DNA from: a bacterium
Lineage (GTDB): Bacteria > SAR324 > XYD2-FULL-50-16
DNA: 64,000 nucleotides
NCBI GenBank assembly: GCA_018829445.1
Contig: JAHJTV010000074.1
Location: forward strand, 62,001 to 126,000
Reading direction: 5' to 3'
The notes under the pieces: generated by a model
Databases searched by the model: none
What the model saw: the letters and a program-made list of their open reading frames with translations, nothing else
What the model was told of the DNA's origin: nothing
Made by a program: the position numbers and the translations under genes
Shown here: in pieces, positions 7,390 to 16,984 of the stretch
How positions within the stretch are numbered: position 1 is the stretch's first letter
Layout: the number at the start of each line of letters is the position of its first letter

Positions 7390-9495
7390 ATGGCTAAAAA
7401 CATCTATATTACGGCTGTTGAACCAAATAGCGGAAAGTCTGCCATTGCTCTTGGCGTCATGGAATTTTTAATCAGGAATCTTAAAAAAGTTGCTTTTTTT
7501 AGGCCAATCATTAGTGTTCCTGGTGAACTGAAACAAAATGATAATACAATTCATCTGATTTCCGATTATTATCATCTTGAACAGCCCTATGAAGATATGT
7601 ATGCTTTCACCCTTGATCAGGCTAAATCATTAATGGCAGATGGAAAACATGCTGTGTTGCTGGAGGGGATTCTGGATAAGTACAAGGCATTAGAGAGTGC
7701 AAATGATTTTGTAATGTGTCTGGGAACGGACTATAGTGACATTTCCTCCGCTTTTGAATTTGACCTTAATGCAGAGATAGCAAATAATCTGGGTTGCCCG
7801 CTATTAATCGTCAGTAATGCCCGGGATAAAGGCCTGGAGGAAATTGAAGAATCTTGTCGCTTTGCAGTGGAATCGTTTGAAGAAAAAGGTTGTGATACCC
7901 TAGCACTAATTGTGAATCAAGTTTCTATCGAAATTCAGGAAAAAGTAGTTGGTTTTTTAAAAAACAAGTTAAAGAACAAAGTTGAACAGATCTATTCAGT
8001 ACCCTATGAACCGATACTGGGTTGCATTACCATGTCGGAGATATCAAAGGCTTTAAAAACAGAAATTCTGTTTGGTGCAAAGCAGATGAATCGTCTGGTT
8101 ACCCGTTTTACTGTCGCTGCCATGCTTCTAAAGAATTTTCTGCCACGATTGACCAAAGGGAGTCTGATTATTACCCCTGTGGATAGATTAGATATTATTC
8201 TGGGAACATTGGCGGCTTTCCGATCAAAGACGATGCCCAATATTGCCGGAATGATTCTTACCGGTTACATGAAACCTGATTATGTCCTGTACAACCTTTT
8301 AGAAGGTATGTCCGATATCGTTCCCATTCTTAAGACAGATGAGGATACCTTTACAACAGCGAAGAATGTTAGTGAATTGCACTCTTTAATCCATGCGGAT
8401 GATCCCCGAAAAATAGCGCTTGCGCTCGGACTTTTCGAGTCCAATGTCGACACGACAGAGCTACGGCAAAAAATCGTTGGATTCAGTGTCTCTTTTATAA
8501 CGCCAAAGATGTTTGAATTCGGATTGATAAAAAGAGCGCGACATAAGAAGCAGCATATCGTATTACCGGAAGGAGAGGAAGAAAGGATACTGAGTGCCGT
8601 TGAGATCATTTTACATCGGGATATTGCAGATATTACACTTCTCGGTAATGAACAGGTGATTTTGGATAAGATAGCAAATCTTGGGTTGGATTTGAAAAAC
8701 CCAAGAATCATAGATCCAATAAAATCCACGTATTTTCAGGATTACGCAGATACCTATTTTAAACTCAGAAAACACAAGGGAATCACACAGGATAATGCGA
8801 ATGATGTGCTCTCCAGTGTTAATCATTTTGGTACGATGATGGTGTATAAGGGGCATGCAGATGGAATGGTTTCGGGATCAGTCCACTCAACTCGAAATAC
8901 CGTGAGACCAGCCTTCGAAATAATCAAGACAAAAACCGGTTCCTCCAAAATGTCCAGTGTGTTTTTTATGTGCCTGGAGGACAGGGTATTGGTTTATGGA
9001 GATTGCGCGGTTAATCCGAATCCAACTTCAGAGCTGTTGGCTGAAATTGCGATTAAATCAGCGGAAACAGCCAGGATTTTTGGTGTAGAACCTTTTGTGG
9101 CAATGTTGTCTTATTCAACCGGAACTTCCGGAGTGGGTACTGATGTGGACAAAGTCAGGAAGGCAGTGGAAATCGCTCACAAACTTGCACCGGATCTGCC
9201 ACTTGAAGGCCCAATACAGTATGACGCTGCGGTCGACAGTGTTGTGGCAAAAGCCAAAATGCCGGAGAGCAAGGTAGCAGGCAAAGCAACAGTGTTAATT
9301 TTCCCCGATTTGAATACGGGGAATAACACGTATAAGGCGGTTCAACGTTCAGCCAAAGCTGTTGCCATAGGTCCGGTTATGCAGGGATTAAACAAACCTG
9401 TAAACGATTTGAGTCGCGGTTGTACAGTTGTGGATATCGTAAACACTGTGGCGATAACTGCCATTCAAGCTCAGGCTGAAAAAGGATTGATATGA
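7390..9495 (+). CDS. pta: Phosphate acetyltransferase (long form with N-terminal P-loop and DRTGG domains)
   Basis: The 701-residue protein has the three-part layout of long Pta enzymes: a P-loop dethiobiotin-synthetase-like domain (ITAVEPNSGKSAIALG, residues 6-21), a DRTGG-type middle region (about 210-330) and the catalytic PTA_PTB domain (about 375-701). In the last, QHIVLPEGEEERIL, SYSTGTSGVGTDVDKVRKA and LSRGCTVVDIVN are conserved. It interconverts acetyl-CoA and acetyl phosphate. Its last four bases (ATGA) overlap the ackA start, so the two are translationally coupled and form the usual acetate pathway that yields ATP from acetyl-CoA or activates acetate. The ribosome site (ccaagg) is weak. 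Confidence 0.96.
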   Translation: MAKNIYITAVEPNSGKSAIALGVMEFLIRNLKKVAFFRPIISVPGELKQNDNTIHLISDYYHLEQPYEDMYAFTLDQAKSLMADGKHAVLLEGILDKYKALESANDFVMCLGTDYSDISSAFEFDLNAEIANNLGCPLLIVSNARDKGLEEIEESCRFAVESFEEKGCDTLALIVNQVSIEIQEKVVGFLKNKLKNKVEQIYSVPYEPILGCITMSEISKALKTEILFGAKQMNRLVTRFTVAAMLLKNFLPRLTKGSLIITPVDRLDIILGTLAAFRSKTMPNIAGMILTGYMKPDYVLYNLLEGMSDIVPILKTDEDTFTTAKNVSELHSLIHADDPRKIALALGLFESNVDTTELRQKIVGFSVSFITPKMFEFGLIKRARHKKQHIVLPEGEEERILSAVEIILHRDIADITLLGNEQVILDKIANLGLDLKNPRIIDPIKSTYFQDYADTYFKLRKHKGITQDNANDVLSSVNHFGTMMVYKGHADGMVSGSVHSTRNTVRPAFEIIKTKTGSSKMSSVFFMCLEDRVLVYGDCAVNPNPTSELLAEIAIKSAETARIFGVEPFVAMLSYSTGTSGVGTDVDKVRKAVEIAHKLAPDLPLEGPIQYDAAVDSVVAKAKMPESKVAGKATVLIFPDLNTGNNTYKAVQRSAKAVAIGPVMQGLNKPVNDLSRGCTVVDIVNTVAITAIQAQAEKGLI

Positions 9496-10691
9496 AGATT
9501 CTCGTAATAAATACAGGAAGCTCCTCGATTAAATACCAACTGTTCTTAATGCCTGATAAAATTGTGCTTGCAAATGGTGTCCTGGAGAAAATCGGAGAAG
9601 CAACAAGCAGAATAAAGCATGAAGTATTCAAACCACAATCACTAAAACAAGTTATTGAAGAGCATATTCCGGATCACAAAACAGGGCTACAGACTATTGT
9701 TGACCTGTTAACTCATCCGGATCATGGAGTGATCGAAGATGTATCCGAGGTTGATGCTGTTGGGCATCGAGTGGTTCATGGAGGAGAGGATTTTCAAGCT
9801 CCAACCCTGATTAATGATGATGTGTTGGATGCAATTAAAAGGAATAGTCCTCTGGCTCCTTTACATAATCCGGCAAACATCATGGGGATAGAAACTGCAC
9901 GCTTGTTTTTTAAGGAAGCTCATCAGGTTGCAGTATTTGATACTGCATTTCATCAGACGATTCCTGCAAAAGCTTTCCTCTATGCGTTGCCTCACGATCT
10001 CTATAAATCCCATAAAATCAGGCGTTATGGATTTCATGGGACCTCACATCACTACGTCTCTGAACAGGCTGCTCTTTATTTAAAAAGACCTTTGTCAGCT
10101 TTAAACCTGATTACTATTCATCTGGGTAACGGGGGCAGTATTACGGCTATCAAAGGTGGACAAAGCATTGATACTTCCATGGGAATGACACCATTGGAGG
10201 GCTTAGTAATGGGAACCAGATCGGGTGATATCGATCCGGCAATCCCATATTTCCTTTGTAAGAACATTGGACTGTCAATTGAGGAGGTGGATTCTCTTTT
10301 AAATACAAAAAGTGGTTTAAAAGGAATCTGTGACAACAATGACATGCGGGATATTCTAGCATTAAGAGAAAAAGGTGATCAAAGGGCAAAATTGGCAATC
10401 GAGATGTATTGCTATCGGATAAAAAAGTACATCGGAGCTTATTCAGCTGTTATCGGCAGGCTGGATGCGATCATATTTACTGCCGGGATTGGTGAAAACT
10501 CTAGGGAAATCAGGGAAGAGGTCTGTTGTGAACTGGAACACATTGGTATTAGACTGGACAGCGAAAAAAGCAGACAAAGAGGAATGGGAATAAAAGAGCT
10601 TCAAGTTGATGGTGCTTGTACGAAAATCCTTTTGATCCCGACAAACGAGGAGCTGAAAATTGCCTTGGAGACAATGACTCTGGTCGGTTGA
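9492..10691 (+). CDS. ackA: Acetate kinase
   Basis: The 399-residue length is standard. N-terminal ILVINTGSSSIKYQLF carries the conserved Asn and Ser of the ASKHA fold; GHRVVHGGEDF holds the substrate arginine, VFDTAFHQTIP the catalytic aspartate, YGFHGTSHHYVS the catalytic histidine, and LGNGGSITAI, GLVMGTRSGDIDP and TAGIGENS the nucleotide site. It transfers phosphate between acetyl phosphate and ADP. It overlaps pta by four bases. Its stop codon lies 3 bases from the stop codon of the convergent gene on the minus strand, with no room for a separate terminator. Confidence 0.97.
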   Translation: MKILVINTGSSSIKYQLFLMPDKIVLANGVLEKIGEATSRIKHEVFKPQSLKQVIEEHIPDHKTGLQTIVDLLTHPDHGVIEDVSEVDAVGHRVVHGGEDFQAPTLINDDVLDAIKRNSPLAPLHNPANIMGIETARLFFKEAHQVAVFDTAFHQTIPAKAFLYALPHDLYKSHKIRRYGFHGTSHHYVSEQAALYLKRPLSALNLITIHLGNGGSITAIKGGQSIDTSMGMTPLEGLVMGTRSGDIDPAIPYFLCKNIGLSIEEVDSLLNTKSGLKGICDNNDMRDILALREKGDQRAKLAIEMYCYRIKKYIGAYSAVIGRLDAIIFTAGIGENSREIREEVCCELEHIGIRLDSEKSRQRGMGIKELQVDGACTKILLIPTNEELKIALETMTLVG

Positions 10692-10694
10692 TGT

Positions 10695-11111
10695 TTACTC
10701 CACATCTGTCGTTGGGTATTGTCTCTTTTTCTCTTGAGCCTGCCTTGCCATCCTCTTTAGATCGGTTGAGGTAATTGGTTCAATTTGGAGTGATTCCAGT
10801 GACGATTTACTGTTATATTTACTCACGATAATCCCGGAAGGTGACAGGGATTCAATGCCATCTTTTCTTGTGATTACTGCGTATTCATAGAATCCGGAGG
10901 CACTATTTCTGACAATCACTCTCTTATCGTCCGTTTCCACCCAATTAAACCATTCATCTCCTTTAAGCCGTGCAGTGAAAGTTGAGCCATCTGGTTGTTT
11001 GAAAATGATATCGACAGGTATTGCAGACACCGCATTCAAATCGTTGACGGCAAAAAGACAGCAAAGAATGGGAATGATTAGAACAGATTGGGCTAATTTC
11101 CGTGGTTTCAT
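10695..11111 (-). CDS. Secreted protein resembling the M6-protease propeptide
   Basis: The 138-residue product has a signal peptide (1-28, ending near LNAVSA) and then a domain with the pattern of the N-terminal prodomain of M6 (immune inhibitor A-type) metalloproteases: FKQPDGSTFTARLKGDEWFNW, VETDDKRVIVRN and GFYEYAVITRKDGIESLSPSG. A basic, cleavable-looking tail (RMARQAQEKKRQYP) follows. There is no catalytic domain. The gene starts 21 bases after the stop of the M6-type protease gene. In known M6 proteases this region is part of the same chain, so here it may act in trans as chaperone or inhibitor; that is inference. Confidence 0.65.
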   Translation of the reverse strand: MKPRKLAQSVLIIPILCCLFAVNDLNAVSAIPVDIIFKQPDGSTFTARLKGDEWFNWVETDDKRVIVRNSASGFYEYAVITRKDGIESLSPSGIIVSKYNSKSSLESLQIEPITSTDLKRMARQAQEKKRQYPTTDVE

Positions 11112-11132
11112 GGTTTTATCCTGGCAGTTTTC

Positions 11133-12575
11133 CTAAAAGTTAAACGTAGCATCCATTTCAACGTCTCGGTCTGTTATTCCGGTTATTTCGATATTTGTTG
11201 CCACACCCAGGTTGCTTTTGCTGTTTGGATCAGAACTATCATTAAAAGTAGCGTTGTTGGAATCCCAAAACAGGTTTGTCGATTGGCCACTATGCGAATC
11301 ATTATCTAAACCGGGATTATTTGCTTCCTCCAGATCAACCTTTTTCCGATTCTCATTGTCATTGGGGGTTGATCCGGTAACTGTTTCATCAATATGCCAG
11401 ATAGCTATTCCCCCTTGGAATGTGCTTCCAGATGAAATATCGCTTAACATGTAAAGCCCCTTGTCATATCCAAGGCTTGACCTGTTTTCGGCCAAAAAAT
11501 ATTCATTGGAATTAATGACAACTTTTGCAATGTTGTAATTCGTTTGTTCTGTGGCATACAGGGTTAGTGTTTGTCCGTTTGTTGGCAGAGTGGGAGTAAT
11601 CCATCCGATTTCAGTTTTGGTCCAGGCGGTGGGATGAATCGGCGTGTGGCCGGGATTTTCTCCACTTTCATATCCCCATGATCCACCTCCCATAAGACCG
11701 AAGTTACCAATTCCACTTGAACTGCCGTCGGTATCATACAAGTCGGGAAGACTGAAAACAGCATGACCCAATTCGTGGGCTATGATCCCGATGGTTGCAT
11801 CATAGCCAGCTGTTCTGTGCCGTTCACCAAATCTGGAGTATCCGTTACCACTGCAGCTAAGCAAAGTGATTCCATCCAATGTGGGCGCAGACACGCCTTC
11901 CTGTCCGTAAAGACACCATTGATGTGCCCAAACACCATGATAACTGCTATCAACTGTAGCCGACTCATAACCGGCCACCAGGAACATTATCTGTAGATCA
12001 GATTTATGAATAACCCCGTCGTTACTAACATCAAAAGAGGAGAAATCGATATAGTCATCGGCCAGGGTTAATGCTTCAACGAGTTTTTGATGAAAATCAC
12101 CGCTGGCTCCGGGATTTGGATGATTACCTCCCAAGGTTACGGTAATTATTCCATCGTATAGACTTTGATAAGTTTCTGCATTTTCATGGTTTTCCTGGGC
12201 TGGAACAAGATGAAATTTGTTGTCCGAAACAGCATTGAAATAATGGTTTAGTTGCCCCTCTGAGTCGTTATAAAATATTTTTTTCGCCCAGGTGCAGGCA
12301 TCGCTGTAGAATTCGGTATATGCAAAAGGATTACCTGTATAGGAAGAATCCAGTGGATCACCTTCAAATCGAATTCTGACAATCAATAGAGGTTGTGTGG
12401 AAGCATTAGTGGGAGTTGTTGGTTGTGAAAAATCCGAGCAAGTGTTAATCGGGTAGTCCGCCTGGGCCGAATATTGCTCACTTTCTGGAATTGAGACAGT
12501 TGAGGTTTCTTCGCAGGCAGATACCAGCATAAAGAACGGGATTGCTGTTAGCAGTGTCAGGTAGGCTAATTTCAT
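11133..12575 (-). CDS. M6-family metalloprotease lipoprotein
   Basis: The 480-residue protein has a lipobox VSAC (Cys21) after a hydrophobic leader. The zinc site HELGH at 267-271 is followed by LPDLYDTDG and NFGLMGGGSWG, the M6 (immune inhibitor A) arrangement in which DLYD supplies the third ligand and the Met-turn follows. Downstream are KTEIGWITPTLP, a beta-rich segment and GIAIWHIDE, all usual in M6 proteases. The mature chain lacks the typical N-terminal prodomain; a separate gene just downstream encodes one. It is probably tethered to the outer membrane and degrades extracellular or periplasmic protein. Confidence 0.82.
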   Translation of the reverse strand: MKLAYLTLLTAIPFFMLVSACEETSTVSIPESEQYSAQADYPINTCSDFSQPTTPTNASTQPLLIVRIRFEGDPLDSSYTGNPFAYTEFYSDACTWAKKIFYNDSEGQLNHYFNAVSDNKFHLVPAQENHENAETYQSLYDGIITVTLGGNHPNPGASGDFHQKLVEALTLADDYIDFSSFDVSNDGVIHKSDLQIMFLVAGYESATVDSSYHGVWAHQWCLYGQEGVSAPTLDGITLLSCSGNGYSRFGERHRTAGYDATIGIIAHELGHAVFSLPDLYDTDGSSSGIGNFGLMGGGSWGYESGENPGHTPIHPTAWTKTEIGWITPTLPTNGQTLTLYATEQTNYNIAKVVINSNEYFLAENRSSLGYDKGLYMLSDISSGSTFQGGIAIWHIDETVTGSTPNDNENRKKVDLEEANNPGLDNDSHSGQSTNLFWDSNNATFNDSSDPNSKSNLGVATNIEITGITDRDVEMDATFNF

Positions 12576-12600
12576 AAATTACCCATGGTTTGAGATATGA

Positions 12601-13011
12601 CTATCCGTTTTCAAAACCGGAATCAGTTCTTAAGAATTTTTTTAATTCAAACTGAATAAACTCATTTTTATCCCATTTCTGCTTGGATAGAAGCGATTCA
12701 TTTCCGTTGTTTAAGACGTATACAATAGCATCAACAACTTGATGATCCCTCATATGGACAGGAGAATTTATCTTTTTGTAAAGGTTTCCTTCAAATAGAT
12801 CAAGTTTATGGAAATGGATTTCACTGATATCGAAGTAAACAATACCTTCGGTACATGCTCCTGCTTTTAGGGTTATGGCCGGATATGACTGTCCGATGAT
12901 TTTGAACCTTTCATAACCGATTAAAATCGCTTCCCGGGAACGGTATTGCTTTCCGGTAACCTTTAAGAAAATCTCCGGAACCATTAATGTTCCGTAAGTA
13001 AATAGATTCAC
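12601..13011 (-). CDS. Gamma-glutamylcyclotransferase-like (AIG2/GGCT fold) protein
   Basis: The 136-residue protein has the family hallmark FTYGTLM at the N-terminus (residues 4-10), which binds the gamma-glutamyl group, and a glutamate at 74 in DLFEGNLYKK where the catalytic Glu lies. TEGIVYFDIS and VVDAIVYVLNN fit the barrel strands. Enzymes of this fold cyclise gamma-glutamyl amines or amino acids to 5-oxoproline. It lies 65 bases after the acyl-AMP ligase and 25 before the M6 protease, on the same strand. The exact substrate is unknown. Confidence 0.8.
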   Translation of the reverse strand: MNLFTYGTLMVPEIFLKVTGKQYRSREAILIGYERFKIIGQSYPAITLKAGACTEGIVYFDISEIHFHKLDLFEGNLYKKINSPVHMRDHQVVDAIVYVLNNGNESLLSKQKWDKNEFIQFELKKFLRTDSGFENG

Positions 13012-13076
13012 AGGTTTTTCTTGTAAATTAACTGTTCGCCCATCAATTAGTATCCAGCTATCTCGGGTTTTTTGCG

Positions 13077-15086
13077 CTATTGTATCCTATCCTCAAACCA
13101 TTTGACAATATCTTTCAAGGTTGAGGTCTCGTCGATATCGTCCATGATGTCCTGATCAGGCACAGGGTATTTTTCCTGGAGCGCCTCTACAAATTCAACA
13201 ATTTTGATTGAATCACCGCCAAGTTCCAGGAAGGGTTCATCCATAATGGGTTCCTGCTCAACAATTCGCCTGAAAAAAAGCTTAACAATAGTCTCAATAG
13301 TTGAATCAGCTGTACCAGCTTCCGATTGCGGTGGAAGGACTGCAATCACGCCTTCCAATTGTGACGTTTTGAGTGCTTTAACGTTCTTCTGGTGTTTGAT
13401 TTTTCCGCTTGATGTTTTTTGAATAGCGCCGGGCTGAAGATAGATACGTTTTGCAGGAAATAATTGAAATTTTTGGCCGATTAATTCTGATATCTTTTGA
13501 TCAATTGTTGGCAATATATAATCATTAAACATGTTCATGTCGGCTAACAACTCTTTCTTGACTTCTGTAGCAATACAGAGGCTTTCACCGGATTCGTTTT
13601 CTTCGGAATAGGCTACAATGCAACCGGCTCGCAGTTCTTTAAGTTGGGTTAGGCTGTATTCAATATCCTGGGGATAGTAATTTCTTCCCCGGATAATTAT
13701 CAGATCTTTAATTCTACCGGTAAAGTATAGATTACCTTTCCAAAGAAGCCCCAGATCTCCTGTCGAGAGAAACTTCCTGGTTTTGCCCTCTATTTCCTGC
13801 AGAAAGATCTCTTTTGTCGCTTCCGGATTTTCGAAGTAACCCTGGCAGACACTGGGACCGCTTATAAGGATCTCTCCGACAATTCCTTCCGGGAGTGGAT
13901 GGTTTTGATCGTTTTTAATAAGAATTTCATGTTCGTCCATCATTGGACCTAAATTAACCAGATACTTTTTATCACTTTCAGCGACTGATTCCTCAACAAA
14001 CTCAATAATATTTTCAGTTTCAAGTTTGTTTCTATCAACACAGAGCCCTGATAATCCCTCTGAAACAGAAAACATAATAACAGTTTCAGCCATTCCGAAT
14101 CCCGGTCTTATTGCTTTTGGGTTTAGACCACAAGAGGAAAAATACTCATTAAACAGTTTTACCCCAATGTATTGAACCGGTTCAGCTCCATAGACAGAGC
14201 AAATAAAACAGGATAGATCCAACTCTTTTTTATCTGCTTCACTGACTTTCTTCCGACAAATCTCATAGGCAAAAGGTGGAGCATAGCTATAAGCGCATCG
14301 ATACTTTGAGATCATTTTTAACCAGCGTAATGGTTTTAAAATGAAGTGTACCGGCGTTGCCAAAATTACAAATCCTCCCATATATAAAGCCCCGATCATC
14401 CCTGCTGCCAATCCAAAATCGTGAAAAAGGGGAAGCCACAAGGCAGTGCCCTGACCCTCCTTCCAATCGCAGCTTTTGTAGGCTTGTTTCATATTTGCCA
14501 TGATATTGGAGTGACCAATCATGATTCCCTTAGGAGTGCCGGTACTCCCCGATGTAAATTGCAGATAGGCGGTATCATCAGGAGAAAGATCAGGCAAGGA
14601 GCTATCTGTAACAGTCGAATTCAAAAGCTCTTCGTCTGATATCACCAGGATCTTCTCAAAGAGTCCTTTGATATTATCCGGCAACTGATGTTTTATGAAT
14701 TTAACCAGAGTGGGAGTCGTAATCAAAGTCTTGGGCCGGCTTGTCTTCACTGTTGGTAGAAAGGTCTCAAGGTAGGCTTTCATTTGATGAGGGCCGGCTG
14801 GTTCTGACAGTGGGACAGCGAGAACGCCTGAATAGAGGCAACCGTAGAATATTTTTGTAAATTCAATACCATTTGGCAAAATTACAATTGCTCGTTCTCC
14901 CTTGTTTATCTGATTATTGGCAAACCAGCCCGCTACATGACGAGCAGATTGATCAAGTTCTCCATAACTGAGCTTGGATTCTTGATCATCACCATCAACT
15001 AAAAAAGTAACATAGTTTCTATCCGGATGGTTTTTTGCTCTCTTCTGAGCAACAGCGACAATGGTTTTTTCATTTTGTGGAATCAT
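13077..15086 (-). CDS. Fatty-acyl-AMP ligase fused to an acyl carrier protein
   Basis: The 669-residue protein has an ANL adenylation domain (about 1-575) with TSGSTGTPKGIMIGH near residue 180, LPLFHDFGLAAGM, STGDLG and GRNYYPQDIE. The last motif and the FAAL-type core mark it as a fatty-acyl-AMP ligase rather than an acyl-CoA ligase. A linker leads to a carrier domain (about 590-669) with LGGDSIKIVEF, where Ser626 is the phosphopantetheine site. FAAL-ACP didomains load a fatty acid onto their own carrier for a lipopeptide, polyketide or lipid modification. No ketosynthase, condensation domain or acyltransferase partner is visible nearby. Start ATG at 15086 follows a plausible site. Confidence 0.88.
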   Translation of the reverse strand: MIPQNEKTIVAVAQKRAKNHPDRNYVTFLVDGDDQESKLSYGELDQSARHVAGWFANNQINKGERAIVILPNGIEFTKIFYGCLYSGVLAVPLSEPAGPHQMKAYLETFLPTVKTSRPKTLITTPTLVKFIKHQLPDNIKGLFEKILVISDEELLNSTVTDSSLPDLSPDDTAYLQFTSGSTGTPKGIMIGHSNIMANMKQAYKSCDWKEGQGTALWLPLFHDFGLAAGMIGALYMGGFVILATPVHFILKPLRWLKMISKYRCAYSYAPPFAYEICRKKVSEADKKELDLSCFICSVYGAEPVQYIGVKLFNEYFSSCGLNPKAIRPGFGMAETVIMFSVSEGLSGLCVDRNKLETENIIEFVEESVAESDKKYLVNLGPMMDEHEILIKNDQNHPLPEGIVGEILISGPSVCQGYFENPEATKEIFLQEIEGKTRKFLSTGDLGLLWKGNLYFTGRIKDLIIIRGRNYYPQDIEYSLTQLKELRAGCIVAYSEENESGESLCIATEVKKELLADMNMFNDYILPTIDQKISELIGQKFQLFPAKRIYLQPGAIQKTSSGKIKHQKNVKALKTSQLEGVIAVLPPQSEAGTADSTIETIVKLFFRRIVEQEPIMDEPFLELGGDSIKIVEFVEALQEKYPVPDQDIMDDIDETSTLKDIVKWFEDRIQ

Positions 15087-15164
15087 GATAATCTCCAGGC
15101 AGTGTGGACAAGGTTTCTTCTAGTATTTTAACGTATTAATTTAATTAATATTTATCCCAAAAAA

Positions 15165-15200
15165 AAAGCCGTTTGCAACCCAAAAGTCGCAAACGGCTTT
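15165..15200 (-). terminator. Intrinsic terminator of the etf operon
   Basis: Perfect 12-bp arms (aaagccgtttgc / gcaaacggcttt) with a 12-base loop lie just after the etfA stop. Read on the minus strand the stem is followed by a run of about ten T. It separates the etf operon from the FAAL gene. Confidence 0.85.
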
Positions 15201-15221
15201 ATTCAGATCTACATTTTGATC

Positions 15222-16193
15222 TTATTTGGATTCATTAAGAACTTCGGTCAGTTCAGGCATGAATTCCAAAATGTCTGCTATAATACCAACATCGGCAACC
15301 TGGAAAATAGGAGCTTTTGGGTTCTTATTCACGGCAACAATAAAGGGAGAGCCTTTAATCCCGCCCAAATGCTGGAAAGATCCGCTGATTCCCATAGCCA
15401 TGTATACTTTCGGTTTGACTGTTTGACCAGATGTCCCTACTTGTCGGGATTTATCCAACCATTTGGCATCAACAATCGGTCGTGAACAGGAGACATCAGC
15501 GCCCATAGCTTCGGCAAGTTCCTTGGCCAATTCAATATTCTCCTCATCTTCAATCCCTCGACCAACAGAAACAAGTACATCGGATTTGGTAATATCTACA
15601 TCACCGGCTTCCTGAAGAACTGTTTCCAGATATTTACGTTTTGCCGAGATATCACCAATGTCACCTGACTTGTCGACAACCTGTCCACCTGCTCCTTTAC
15701 TTTCATCAGGAGGAAATGGACCGGGTCTTACGGTGACGATGGCACCACTTGAAATATCACAATCAACGTGTGTACTGACCTGTCCGCCAAATTCCTGTCG
15801 GATAACTTTAAGTGTGGAACCTTCGATGCCCTCAATAGCGACAACATCCGAAACATACGCAGAATCCATTTTGATGGATAGACCGGGGCCCATATCCATA
15901 CCGAATGTGTTGTGAGGTATCAAACAGATGCAGTCAGCTGGCAAAATATTTACCAAGGCTTTGCGAATGACTTCTGCATTTGGATAAGCCATTGCTTCAC
16001 TGTTGATTTTGTAGACCTCTTTGTAGGATTCAGTCATTTCATTACAAACCTTGTCCAGATCTGCTCCGGAACCAGCTACTATGGCAGTTACATTTGCCCC
16101 GGCATCTATTTTTTTCGCTGCTGTAATCAATTCCAGTGCAGAATCATCGGCAACGCCACCCTTATGTACTATATATGCGAAGATTTGAGCCAT
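15222..16193 (-). CDS. etfA: Electron transfer flavoprotein, alpha subunit
   Basis: The 323-residue protein has the N-terminal Rossmann-like ETF domain and the C-terminal FAD-binding signature: RQVGTSGQTVKPKVYMAMGI, SGSFQHLGGIKGS and NKNPKAPIFQVADVGIIADI. With EtfB it forms the FAD/AMP heterodimer that accepts electrons from acyl-CoA dehydrogenases. The adjacent membrane Fe-S oxidoreductase gene suggests delivery to the quinone pool rather than bifurcation. Its ATG shares one base with the etfB stop, and it is followed by a strong terminator. Confidence 0.95.
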   Translation of the reverse strand: MAQIFAYIVHKGGVADDSALELITAAKKIDAGANVTAIVAGSGADLDKVCNEMTESYKEVYKINSEAMAYPNAEVIRKALVNILPADCICLIPHNTFGMDMGPGLSIKMDSAYVSDVVAIEGIEGSTLKVIRQEFGGQVSTHVDCDISSGAIVTVRPGPFPPDESKGAGGQVVDKSGDIGDISAKRKYLETVLQEAGDVDITKSDVLVSVGRGIEDEENIELAKELAEAMGADVSCSRPIVDAKWLDKSRQVGTSGQTVKPKVYMAMGISGSFQHLGGIKGSPFIVAVNKNPKAPIFQVADVGIIADILEFMPELTEVLNESK

Positions 16194-16984
16194 TATTGTA
16201 ATCCTCCTTTTGCTTTTAACATTTCAACCAGTTTTTCAATAATTTCATCAGTGCTTCCTTCTAACATTTCTGCACCTTCACCGAGATCAGGCAGGAAGTA
16301 GTCAACTTTTTTAATTTTGGCAGCACCGGCTCCTACTGAATCTGCAGCTAAACCAAGGTCTGAAGCTGACAACGTAGGAATCTCAACCGAAGCAACTTTT
16401 CTGATTCCCCTGATTCCAACGTATCTCGGTTCATTAATCCCTGTCTGGATTGATAAAACACAAGGAAGTGAAATTTCGTTCATTTCCTGATCCCCACCTT
16501 CAACTTCTCTTCCAACCTTAAGCCCAGTGTCACCGGTTACTTCAATCTTGTTAACCAAAGACGCATAAGGAAGATCCAACAGGGCAGCCAACATACCACC
16601 GACTTCGGCAGCTCCTGCATCGCCCTGTGCTCCAGTGAGAATGAGGTCATAATTTCCTTTTTCGACAATGGACTTCAGGATGGTTGCTATACCTTTTCCA
16701 TCAGCGTTTTCGAAGGAATCATCAGAAACCAGAATACCCTTCTCAGCGCCCATCGCCATTTCTCTTCTAAGAACTTCTTCAGACTCTTCATCACCAACGG
16801 TTACAACAGTGACAGAACCACCATGCTCATCGACCAATTGGATCGCTTCTTCAACCGCATAGTTGTCCCATTCATTGACCGAATAAACAAGATCATCTCT
16901 TTCGATATCGTTTCCCTCGCTGTTGAGTTCGATCTCGTTCTCTTCAGTATCCGGGACTCGCTTTACACAGACCAAAATCTCCAT
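16193..16984 (-). CDS. etfB: Electron transfer flavoprotein, beta subunit
   Basis: The 263-residue protein has MEILVCVKRVPDTEEN at the start, YSVNEWDNYAVEEAIQLV, the AMP-binding ILTGAQGDAGAAEVGGMLA segment and LPCVLSIQTGINEPRY, all standard for EtfB. It pairs with EtfA. GGAGG-like sequence lies directly upstream of the ATG on the minus strand. A 136-base gap with a strong hairpin separates it from the upstream ETF oxidoreductase gene. Confidence 0.95.
   Translation of the reverse strand: MEILVCVKRVPDTEENEIELNSEGNDIERDDLVYSVNEWDNYAVEEAIQLVDEHGGSVTVVTVGDEESEEVLRREMAMGAEKGILVSDDSFENADGKGIATILKSIVEKGNYDLILTGAQGDAGAAEVGGMLAALLDLPYASLVNKIEVTGDTGLKVGREVEGGDQEMNEISLPCVLSIQTGINEPRYVGIRGIRKVASVEIPTLSASDLGLAADSVGAGAAKIKKVDYFLPDLGEGAEMLEGSTDEIIEKLVEMLKAKGGLQ

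Noticed and set aside
13077..15086. Core of a polyketide or nonribosomal peptide cluster
   Set aside because: Only a fatty-acyl-AMP ligase with one carrier domain is present; no ketosynthase, condensation, thioesterase or transporter gene is adjacent.
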